This document shows, in pieces, positions 49,010 through 59,500 of a stretch of 64,000 bases of DNA. The stretch's first letter is position 1. Every line of letters begins with the position of its first letter. Source of the DNA: Puffinus mauretanicus (Eukaryota > Chordata > Aves > Procellariiformes > Procellariidae). The notes below the pieces were generated by a model. The model made no database searches and had not been told where the DNA came from. It saw only the letters and a program-made list of their open reading frames with translations. The stretch spans positions 1,612,001-1,676,000 of the forward strand of contig JAJKFH010000927.1 of assembly GCA_023333565.1 (NCBI GenBank), in the 5' to 3' direction. Position numbers and translations under genes: made by a program.

Positions 49010-49320
49010 TGGGCTTGAGAGCAAAGGAGGAAACAATTTGAGCAACGGAAACAGGAGCAGGGTCTGAGGAAGGAAATGGAAAATCTATTGCTAGTGCCAA
49101 GGAGAAGAAGAGGACATGGGGAGCCCCAGGGAGGCTGGGCGTGGAGGAAGGGAAAAGGAAGGACTGAGGGATGAGTGGGGACAAAGCTGAGGAGGACGTG
49201 GGCTGCAGGGGAGAGTGAGGATGGACTTGTTGTGGAGGTTGGCCAGAGGGCTGAGCAGGAGGCCCTGGACTGGGTATAGAGCCTGAGGATTGAGCACAGG
49301 GACTCTGTGCCATGTCTGGG
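49010..49320. other. Purine-rich block (plus strand)
   Basis: About 310 bases dominated by A and G on the plus strand, with units such as GGAGAAGAAGAGGACATGGG, AAGGGAAAAGGAAGGACTGA and GGGGAGAGTGAGGATGG. Because minus-strand stops need TTA, TCA or CTA on the plus strand, the purine bias alone keeps minus frames open. Three overlapping proline/serine-rich frames (ends at 48888, 48976 and 49091) result. I recognise no protein in them. The block could be an old repeat or a polypurine regulatory stretch. Confidence 0.6.
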
Positions 49321-50581
49321 GAGAGAGTCCAGTTTTTCAGGGTGGCATTCAGCTCCCTTAGTCGAGGAAGCTCTCATTTCTTTTCCCACTGTCTTCTGCC
49401 TCACTAGCTGTGCATCTTCCACTTGCTGTGACAAAGGATGTATCAGAGTCCTACAGGCCATTGTCACTTTTGTCCCGGAGCAGGTGTAATCTTTGCACTG
49501 AGGCTTGGATCCTCGGTGTGGGGAGAACAGGCAAATACGTCAACCGAGAGTTATATCTTGATGCATGTGAGAAGGAGGGAAATACATTTTGGAAACGCGG
49601 TAATTACATCTTGCACTTCACATTTCTTGAAGACTCCTGTTTGTAAATTCAATTAAGTTCCTCTAACGTACCAGCATGAGTGTGTGTGTGAGTGTAAGGA
49701 ATACATATGTTTTGGGGTGATAATCTTTGGTGAGGAGCTGAGGAGCACAATGTGGGAGGGGGACAGCAATAGCCAGTGTTAAATATCACTTTCCAGCGTG
49801 GTAACTTCAGTACATCTGCACCTCTTTGTAGTGCAGAGACTAGATTATTAGCCTCTGTGACAATACCATCTTGCACTGCAGTTCTGCTTGCTCTTGCAAA
49901 CTGAGCAGGATCACATCTGTGTGGGATCTTTGACAGGAGCTCTGCAGAGGTCACTGACCTCATGCCACGGAACCATGTTTGTTCAGTAAGGGACACTAAG
50001 CCAGCGCACCAGAATGGCTTCCTTTGCCACTGTGCAGCATCTAGCTGTGCTTATGTATGTTTTAGGTTCAAAATACAAAGTGCAGACACTGACTGTTTTT
50101 GATTGTTAGAGATTTTGTACGGAACTGGTTAGAAAACTGGGCTGTTAGCCCTCATATGTTGCCAAAGTTGTGTTTAGATAACTCTGCTCTGCCTGTAGAA
50201 ATCTCCTCCAGTTCTTCGTTTATTCACTGCTAACCTAAGCTGAGCTGCAGTGTTGTTTCTCCCTGTTTTATGAGAGTTACACAAGAACTTTTGTAAAGAG
50301 GCAGTTGCGTCCTGCCTGAGATGGGGGCTCTGCAGTGGGAACAACTGCAGTAAGCCTGGCATGCATATCTGCAGATTAAACCCAGAAGTTAAATTGTAAG
50401 CAGGCAGGCAGCCCCTCTTCACGGTAACACAGTAACTAATGCAGGGTCTCAGGGCCAAGCCCACAGCAGGCCCATGGGAGTAAATCACTGCAGAATCCAG
50501 GGAGACAGAAGTGCTCTGTACGAGCACGTGGTGCGTTTTTCAGCATTGTAGTTTGCTGTATACGTGTGTGTGTTTTCCCAG

Positions 50582-50652
50582 TCCTCAGCTATGCAATACA
50601 GCTGTGGAATAGCTGCTAGCTGGGACTCCAAGTGTCTCTGGGGGGATGAATG
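50582..50652 (+). CDS. Isolated plus-strand exon-like segment
   Basis: A 71-base segment with a strong acceptor (TACGTGTGTGTGTTTTCCCAG) and donor AATG|GTAAGT. One frame is open: SSAMQYSCGIAASWDSKCLW then GDE. The composition (W- and C-rich) is not typical of a coding exon, so it may be a cryptic or non-coding exon. Confidence 0.12.
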
Positions 50653-53360
50653 GTAAGTCTCATCTGACAGTGAGATGCTGTGCCTGTTTAGATGGCCAGT
50701 GGACACACGGGAGCCCAATTCTGGGCAGGAATTGGCACGGGAGTTGCGTGAAGATTTTAAATCAGCTTTGCACTATACCCACTCTTGCCAATGCCCTAGA
50801 ATAAATTTGAGGGGCCCAAGGTTTATTGTCCCTTATGTTCAGATTGTTAGGACTCACACTGGGACTTTATGGCCACTTAAGCATTATAATGGTATTGCTA
50901 TGTCCTTTCCCCGCAGGCCTTCTGCACTGTGGGAGAGGCATAAAAATGCAGTAGTACACCGGACCCCATCTCAGAGCTCACTAGACGGCTGGCATTACCA
51001 CAGGATATAAAAAGGCTGAAATGGAGACTGACGGGGGAGTTCAGTATAATACTGCCAGCAACATGTTACTTGCTCAACACAGTTACCAACTCTGTGGGAT
51101 CAAAGCAGTTACGCAGCCAGTACTGGCTACATGGGAATGGAGGGGCTTTAGCTCAGGCTATGCAGTGGGAACGTCTCTTCGTACTTCAGAACATGTGCTG
51201 GATTTGAACTGGAAGCCCAAAGATGAAAATGCTTGGGACTAGTCGTTGTCCTGCAAGAACTACCCAGGCTTCCACATGTTGCTGCTTCAAAACGGAGCAG
51301 GCAGGCTCTTGTGTTCAAAAAAAGTTTTGGTTACAGCCCCTTGTTAGTTTAATTTTAGTTCTTATGAATTGACATATGGCAGGCATGATTTTTAATTAGA
51401 GCTTTAGCTGCGTTTTACTGGTAGGGTTGCAGAGCACTGTGGAATTTACATTAGGAAAAAAATGCTCTGTCGGTAGAGTACAAGGCTGTTTAGTAATCAG
51501 AGTGGAAAGTTAACTTTGAAACAAATTGGCAACTGATCAGATAAAATTCAAATCGGTAACATTTGTGTTGGAAACTAGCTCAGATCTGGGAAAAATGGAA
51601 TCTAAGCTATTCTGTTCCTCTTGCAGAGGAACTGACTGGTGAACACACTGTGCACATCAAACTTCATGTGTAACACCCCCTACAAAAACAAAATTAATAC
51701 TTTTATAGGGTTATCTGAGCACTTATCTGATTCCTTTTCACATTAGTGTAAAACTAAGTGTTACTTTGAAGAGAAGTTTCCTTACATAGTTTACAAAACA
51801 AGCAAACTCCTTTGCCAGTCAAAAACTAAAGGTCAAAAGTTTCCTCCCTTTGTTTTTCTTTCGGATCAACAGGGTGTAATAGAGAGATATTGGGAGATGT
51901 TTTGCTCCTCTGTGTTTGTAATAGATTCCCATCTTCCTAGTTCATTGTGTGAACTCTTTCGGGTACTCAAAGAGTTAATGGTGTGTTCAGGCCTCAACCA
52001 GCAAATGCATTTAAAGCTCAGTCCAGCACTCACATGGTTTGTATTCTTGCGCTGCTGGAGTGGTGTGTTCATGGCATCTGGTTCCCTGGCAACAGCTTTC
52101 ATTGGCTCAATCAAAGCCTTTTCTTCTTAAGAAAGCTCCCACTGTGACACCCTACCACCACCACTAATCACCATCTTAACCGAGTGTTTAAGATGCAGCT
52201 GGTATGAAAAATAGCGCTTGTGCATGTGAGAAGATTAAGAGGCTACCTTGCATAGTACACCTGCCCCGGAGAGTGCTCTCACTCATTGGTGTTGGGCATA
52301 CTGGAGGCTGTCTGCTTTCCTACTGGAAGAGATGAGGCATCAGTACATGAAGAGTCTGCTTAGAAATAATCTTTTGTTAGGCAGAAATCCATAAACCTTT
52401 GTGTCTTGTGAATAGTCATTTCCTCTTTGCAGCTGAGATGGCGTTTGGGCCTCTGTGCTATTGACAAGGGGCAGAAGTGGGATGTAGGGGGTGTACAATA
52501 AAATCCATATTGTTGAAGCTGTCTCCCGTGACAAGGAGGAAGCAGGAAGAAGTCTCCCAACATGTGAACGGGAGAACAATGGAAGCAAAGAATTCACGTT
52601 AAGCCTCCTCAAGGGTTACATATGTTGGGATTTCTGGAGATTCAGAGTTTGCATAAAAGTTGAGAAAGCCTCTAGCAATCATGCCTGTCTGGGTCTGGCA
52701 GAATTTGGGGTACAGAGCGATCAGCAAGCTTGGGCACTAGCACACCCTGCATCATGCTTCCACTGTTAGAAATGTTGTCCTTTTGAATGACTGGAGCTCT
52801 CATTGACTCGTCAGCTGACAGAAATTCTTCCCTTATTTTCCTAGTCTTGGAGATTATCTTGGAGGATGCTCTATAACCACCAGAGACCATTGCACTCCAT
52901 GGGAATGATGCGGCTAGAGCAGAGATGTAGGTGAGGGTAAGCACAAGGGGAGGCGGTGTGTGTGTGCTGTAATCAGTGCTACAGTGGTTACTTGTTTACC
53001 AGGCAAAGCACACAGGCCAGAGAACCCCCTCCTTTGCTTATCTCTGTGCTGTTGGGCAGGAGAGCAAACGTGGATTTAAGAAAGTGGACTGGAGAGCACG
53101 TAACATCTTCAGCAGCGTGGCCTTAGTCATGAAATACCCTGCCAGAGAATATTAGACTGAATTTGTGCCTGCTTTGGTTAGGTTTTAAGGTAAACCGTAG
53201 TCTCCTGATAGAGCTCTTCCCTGGGCTCATCCCTTGTGTGAACATATCCCTTTGCAGCTGGGGAGAGGGGAGAAGGAAACCTTGTTTTGTGAGACATTAT
53301 GCTAGAGACACTAGGCATAGGGAGACTGAAGCAATATGTGCCTGAGAAAGAAGCCAGGGA

Positions 53361-53445
53361 GGACAGTCTTGTGGTTAAGCTACTATATTGAGACTTGGAA
53401 TTTGGGTGTAGCTTCCTTCTCTGTGTGGCCTTGGGAAGGTCTGGT
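53361..53445 (+). repeat. MIR-type SINE relic, 5' part
   Basis: GGACAGTCTTGTGGTTAAGC, TACTATATTGAGACTTGGAA, then CTTCTCTGTGTGGCCTTGGG match the MIR start ('...tggttaagagcactgg.ctgggagtc', then 'gctgtgtgaccttgggcaagt'). The homology stops after GGAAGGTCTGG. Confidence 0.6.
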
Positions 53446-54265
53446 CATAGGGAACATAGGCAATTACCAAGGGCAGCCAAACCAGAAGTGAAGCCATGGT
53501 GACTTCTTTGGCTGTGGCAGAACCCAGGGAAGCTGCCGTGGTAGCTGCTGCTGCCAGAGCAGAGCAGAGCCAGCAGGATAGTGCCTGGCTGCCATTGCCC
53601 CTTCGTCTTTTCAGGGGCAGCTGGAGCAGCAACTGCAACTCGGCAAGGCTCAGTCCCCAGCTCTCGTTCCCATCTTTGCCCTAGCCTTTCCCGGTGGCTG
53701 AAATGCCCTGACATAACATAATGATGTGAGGGCAGAGCTACAGCGATTTGAATCAAAGGAGGACACACCTAAGCCCATAGTCAGTCTCCAACACTGGCTA
53801 ATAAAAGATGCCAGGGAAGAGCAGTAAGAGCAGGGCAAACCTAGGGTGAGTCTTCTCCAAAATTCACTCCGCACCTCTAGCAATTAGCTCGGTGGGTTCC
53901 TGAGCCAGCACTGGGTCTTTGTATTAATAGACTTTCTGAGATTGTTTTCTGTGATTGTTTCCAGGTGCTTTGTGAGCCAAGCACTAGGCAGGCACTAGCC
54001 CCTTATGCTAGGACAGCAAAACTCAGTTTTGCCCACACAGGGGAGAAGCCTAGAGCTTGTTCTGTTCTGACTTCCAAATGTCCAATTCACCCTTTCAGTC
54101 CAGCTGCAGGGTCTTTGCTTGGGGTGCAGCCTTTGCTCCCTGTGTCAACGCTGCTGCAGCCAGGAGCATCCTGGCTCCCCCAGATACCACAGTAATACAG
54201 GCATGGGACTGGAATGTGGTAACGTCGTACAGGCACAGCTATGGGACCAACAAGGTACAATAGCT

Positions 54266-54352
54266 GCACAACTTGCAAAGTGGGAATAATTCTCCCTTCA
54301 TTCAGAAGGCTCTTACAAAGATAAATCCTTAATATATGAGAGATGCTTAGTA
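54266..54352 (+). repeat. MIR-type SINE relic, 3' part
   Basis: The region CAACTTGCAAAGTGGGAATA followed by ATTCTCCCTTCATTCAGAAG and AAGATAAATCCTTAATATAT resembles the MIR 3' half (a 'gtaaaatggggataata' motif, then '...tgaggattaaatgagataat'). It is more diverged than the copy at 55720. It lies just upstream of an exon-like segment at 54419. Confidence 0.4.
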
Positions 54353-54418
54353 GCTGCATGGCTAAAAGCCACCCTGAAAAGCCCATGTATGTTTTTAAAC
54401 ACAAAATATATTTTAAAG

Positions 54419-54478
54419 GAAGAAATTCGAAAGCTGAAATTAGAAATGACAGCAGCAAAGAATGGCATTCTGAATATG
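54419..54478 (+). CDS. Isolated plus-strand exon-like segment
   Basis: A 60-base segment with acceptor ACAAAATATATTTTAAAG and donor ATATG|GTAGGT. Frame 1 reads EEIRKLKLEMTAAKNGILNM, a coiled-coil-like peptide in phase 0 to 0. A second frame (RNSKAEIRNDSSKEWHSEY) is open too. The acceptor pyrimidine tract is poor. I could not place the peptide in a family, and no partner exons were found nearby. Confidence 0.25.
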
Positions 54479-55719
54479 GTAGGTCTGTTTTCTTCAGTCA
54501 CTTGTAACTGTTAATTAAATTTATTTAAACTTATTAACAGCCAATCAGTGAAAAAGGAGCCCATGGCAGGTACTAGAACTGTAAAAACAACCTGTTTTGA
54601 ACATTAAATGACTGATTTGGTAAATTTGCTTTAAAGGCTGAGTGTGGGGGTTGTTGTTGCTTCCCCCTTCCCGGAATGTTTCTAAAGACCAGGGAAGTGC
54701 ATGTGCATGCATGTGTGTGAGGAGCTACGCTTTCTCTGCTGTGCTGACAACCTTGACCTTTTGACTGATAGATGGGCCTCAAAGCAGGCAATGAAAATGT
54801 GACTTCAGCAGGGTAATTGGTAGATGTCACTGCTCCAGTGAAAATCAGATTTGCTTTGGTTTAGATAGATTTTGGAAAACATTCTTTATTTGCATGTTGG
54901 TTTACCGTGAACTCTGGAACAAAGGAGTTTTGGGAATCACTCGTGGATATAAAGGGACAGGGAACTTCCATTGCTTAGAATTTTTCACAAGCTTCCACTG
55001 GCCATGCCGATGGATAGCTGAAAATATGTAAACTTGGCAAAGTGCAGAAGGAATGAGACCAGTATGCCGTCTCAGTTCTCTCCTTCACATAACTGAGTAG
55101 ATACTTCTGTGAAGACATCTGAGGCCTTTCCTTTCACACAGCATGACATGTGTTTAGATAAGATAGAAGGTTCTTGATTTGCGGATTGCAGGTATTCAAG
55201 TGTACAGAACACAGTCTTGCTATAAAGATGATGATTGAAAGGTGGAGATTATTTTGTTCCTTAATTCATTGGGTAAAATGACTTTTACTGTAGAGTTTCT
55301 GTTATTATTTAATTTCCTACTTTTTACATTATCAAAGTGCTTTCAAGAAGCCAGTGTAACCTTTACTCTGCCCCCTCTAATCACAGTCTGTACACATGTG
55401 CCTCTAATTATGTGATCGCAATGTCTAGTGGATAAACAGCATGAATTTTTTCTTTCCAAAAAAAGATCAGAGGGTAAGCGTGAGGCACACACACAACTGC
55501 AAACCTTTGAGAACGGATGTAAATGCTGGCCCTCTGCACAGGACTGAATTTCACCCTAAGTAAACCTAGAGCAGGGTCATATAATATATTGGTCTGGAGT
55601 CACGGTAGTAGATTTATGTTATGTCAGTGAATGGGGCTATGTCTCTGGCACTGCTGCCTAACCTCTAGCAGAAGTTGTGTGGTGTGAATAAAGGCCAGAG
55701 GCCTGTTGTAAAAATGATG

Positions 55720-55890
55720 ATTTAGGTGCTTGATTGGGACTCCAGAGATCTGGTCGCTTTTCCTGCCTCTTTTCTACTTTTCTTTAGAAAGTAACTCAGT
55801 CTTACTCTCTAAATTAGGGATAATATTTCCTCACCTCACAGGGACGTTTTGGGAATAAATGTGTTAACTAGTGCAAAGCATTTGGGACTC
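55720..55890 (+). repeat. MIR-type tRNA-SINE relic
   Basis: Several MIR landmarks occur in order: GGGACTCCAGAGATCTGGTC, a CCTGCCTCTTTTCTAC stretch, AAGTAACTCAGTCTTACTCT, AAATTAGGGATAATATTTCC, CTCACCTCACAGGGACG and AATAAATGTGTTAACTAGTG. They match the MIR body and core ('gactcaggagacctgggt', 'cttgctgtgtgac...aagtcact', 'taaaatggggataatacc', 'cctcacagggttgttgtgaggata'). It is heavily diverged, as expected for an element older than the bird-mammal split. This is the clearest of the MIR-like relics here. Confidence 0.75.
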
Positions 55891-56494
55891 TGGGGCTGAA
55901 CAGCAAAGAAAAAACAGCATAGAATGGAAAAGTATCATTGTTCATGCAGTGTTGTGACAGTTTGTAGTAGATGAAGCCGGAGCCCCACGCTGAAGAGCCA
56001 AGATTAAAAAGAATATTGAAGAGCTGCTTTGTATGCAGAGCACTCTCAGTCCTGTGCCTGGAGTGAAGCAGGGGCTCTTGCCAAAAAAATGAATGTGGGG
56101 GCAGTACCTGGTCAGAGACTGAAACAGTATATTATACCATACAACCCGGAGGCAGAAGGAAGGTTACATTAGGCAACCTTTGCTTTGCTCTTTCGTGATA
56201 TTTGAGAGCTTCGCTTTTCAGCCTTTGATTGTTTTGTTTTAAACAACATAGTTTTTAGCATGGAACTGATGATATAGATCTCACAGTGCACCTGGAGCTT
56301 TACAGGAAAGTGTGCAGATAAGGTCTCAGCCCCTTAGATCTTACAAACTGGGGCCTTTTTCTTCTCTCACAGACCTTGTTACATGAAGTAATGTAAGGAA
56401 TTCTGGTTTTACATCAGTGACCCATAATTCAGCATTGGGTTAGGCATAAATCTGCAATATGCTTCCATGGAGTTTCAAACTGCAGAAATGCTGC

Positions 56495-56517
56495 TTTTTT
56501 TTTTTTTTTTTTTTTTT
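56495..56517. repeat. T homopolymer (T23)
   Basis: Run of 23 T after ATGCTGC. It makes a run of phenylalanines in a spurious plus-strand frame. The minus strand downstream does not show a recognisable retrocopy. Confidence 0.95.
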
Positions 56518-59500
56518 GGCTTCTTTGCATGCCTTAGTCCTGTACCACCTTTTACCCAGCAGGAATTATATGACTTTTTTATTGACTGGCACCCAACAAA
56601 TTAGCAATCAGCAGAAACAGGAGTTACCAGCCCTACTTTTAAAACTGCTAGCATGTGTCTTTGTAGGCTCAGTGACATTTCTACACTGTATCCTGATAGT
56701 GAAGCAAAATCAATTTCCTCCCCTGTGCTTGGGCAAAGATTGGTAAATTAAATTTAGTTATAAAAAAAAATACTGTGGTTTTTTTTTTAAGAAGGATTTT
56801 GTATTATCTAAAACCTCTTCCCTTTTAGATGCTTTTTGGGTGTCTGAATTTTTTTTCTTTCTAAAACATTTCCTTTCCAAAATATTCAGCCTGCTGGAAA
56901 GAAAACGTATTTCAGTCCCACCAATATTATTTATGAGCACATCATCAGCTTTGTATAGGAATACTTAATAAGCCCACTAGCACTCAAGAATGGCTAAGCC
57001 CTGCCTTGATGCTCGGCAGTATACAGACAAGCCAGGAAAAGCGATAGGGCTGAAGCAGGCTAGATCGCAGATGGAAGGCTGCAGTGGAGAATGGACTCAG
57101 TGGCCTCCAGAATTGGAGATCGTGCTGGAACTTTTCCACCCAGCATTTTAGAAAACAGCAGGAATCACTGCTTTCACACTAGGAGTCAATTAAAGAAACC
57201 CAAATTATTGCCATTTGAATAAACAATTATTTCTTTTTCACCCTCACAGAAGCTTGTTACAATGAACTAAAAGCCAGAACTAATTAAATGATCTGATAGC
57301 ACAAATCATATCAGAAGTGTTTCATCTGGTTTAATTAATTCTTGCCAGAAATCACCGCTACTCTTAGCATATGCTGAATGATTTTTTTTTAATGAATTTT
57401 TTTTAACAGTTTCCATTTATATCTGTTTCTAGTACTGCTGGGATTCTCACTCTCTGCAGATCGAGTGGGAGTGTTTACAGAAGCGCTTACTGCCAGGGAG
57501 ATTTTTAACCCTAGGGACAGAAAGTATGGCAAATACCTCGTAGGTCAAGAAAAGGGACATTTACACCTTAATCTAAGAGGATTTTTTTAACTAAAGGATG
57601 AGACAAATAAGATATATGCTCTTCAGTCCATGCTCCTGGTTAACTCTTACTTTGCTGGTGACAAATGCTCTGATGAAAACGCAGTGGTTATCACTAGGAA
57701 GAGGACAAGACAGCTCTAGGACTCAACACTGCAGTCTTCACTAGCCTTTTTTCCCCCTGCACATGAAATGCGGCCAGGTCATGTAGGTTATCGCTAGCCA
57801 GCTCTGCCATAGGGCATTTCTTTGTCAAGCAGAACAGGCCTTAGCCTGATTTCCTCAGCCAATCGGCCGATTCTTGCACCCAGGGCTTGGGATCGAGGCT
57901 TGAGAGTGTTCAGGTCTAAGCATCGAGTCTACAGCCCTGCAACCTCACCCCTCAGTCAGAAGATCATTTCTGAGGAACATGAGGATCCTGTTGTCAGCTT
58001 GCTGTTCTGTGTTTTGGCTTTTTGTAGATGGTAATGGAAAGTCTCTTCCTTATGAGGTATTTTGGGAAAACCCAAACTGTAGGAATGTGCCTGTATTCAG
58101 AGACTGGAGTCTGGGCCTCTGGGACTGGAGGAAGTTTGGATTCAAGACTCAGTTTTGTGGTCCACCTCTTGATCTCATACTCTGGTAGTACATACCTGTG
58201 TCTGTACAAAGGTGGGAACAGCCATAAATAGAGTGTTTAGTTTTGTAGTCTTTGATTTCTGTATTTATTTCTCATTTGATACTGCATTCATTGCTCAGCC
58301 AAAACTCCAAATCAGGGGCTTGTAAGTGATCACAGAACAAGCCCTCTCATGTTGCAGATGTGCTGTAATCATAGTACTAGGATTTGCCCGGTAGTTGTAG
58401 TCACAGGACAGTACTGTGCAAACTGGCTCCAGAAATTTTTACCAACAGGAGGACAGAGGCTTGCTCTAGGGACTGCTGCTTTGGTTGTAAAGACCAGAAA
58501 AATATGAGAATACCATTATTTTCCATCTGACTTTCATGAGGACAAGTGACAGGCTTTAAAGTTTAAAATAGCACTATTAAAGCAGTATTAAAATGTACAT
58601 ATTCAAGACATGTCAGTAAGATGGGACATTGTCACAGAATAATGGGTGCTAGCTACTCGGCATTCAAAGTAGGACAAAAAAGAGGGAGACACTAATGTGA
58701 TTCTCAGTTTCCTAGGGAGCAGAGAATAAGAAATAAATAGAGAAGAGGGACAGCGCCAGCACTTCTGAGTGTATCCCTGCCATGGTGAAGAGTGTTTGAG
58801 CAGGGTTCTCTATGGCCATGCGTTTCAGAGCAGTGTTTGTGCCGTAGCAGAGATGGCACTCTCTGCCATCCTACCCCCTGCCAAAAAAAAGCCTTAACTG
58901 ACACAGCAGCAAAGTTGTCTGTTAGCATCTTATACCTTTCCATCTTGGCAAATGTGGTAAGCCATAAGCAGGGCCTGAATAACCTTCCCCATGCCTTCAC
59001 TGGGGTTGGCCATACCACTGGGATCATGCAGGTCAGCTGTGGGAGCTGCCCTGCTCCAGCTGGCAGAGCTGGAGCACTTGGTTGCTTTGTGGCTGTGACA
59101 CAAGAAAACTGCTGGGCTTTGACATGAGAAAGGCCTTGTCCCTCTGGAAGGTGGCTTGCCTCTTTCCCTGCCTCCTCTGTTCATGTGGGTGGTTCAGTAG
59201 TGTATCTCCTTTTGGTGTTGACTTTGTAAATCGTGGTAATAATGGTGCCTAGAGCTCTTCCTCCCCGGGGGAATTACCAGAAGTGCGCAAGGGTGCCAGC
59301 AGGATGGTCTGTGGGCTCAGTGCTTGAGGGTGGAGCGAGGAGTCCTGTGGTGGTCTGCGAGGACAGGGGTTGTAAAGTGAGGAAGAGACCAGCTGTCTCT
59401 CGGGTAAGGTTGGTGTTGGCACTCCCCCAGTCCCCACGGTTCAGTACAGACCAGGTTTCCCTTGCAAAAAGAAGGCTTTAGACTCTGTCCTGTGGTCATG

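Larger units (their letters stand above)
48303..53360. other. Non-coding stretch with purine-rich block
   Basis: The block at 49010-49320 dominates. Otherwise there is AT-rich DNA (48480-48850) with TTAATTACATTTCATTAATG, which resembles homeodomain-type sites, and an isolated exon look-alike at 50582. No gene is recognised. Confidence 0.5.

Noticed and set aside
48888..49467. Overlapping minus-strand frames of 141 and 163 codons, proline/serine-rich
   Set aside because: They are explained by the purine bias of the plus strand, which removes minus-strand stop codons in all frames. There is no domain, and two frames overlap over the same DNA.
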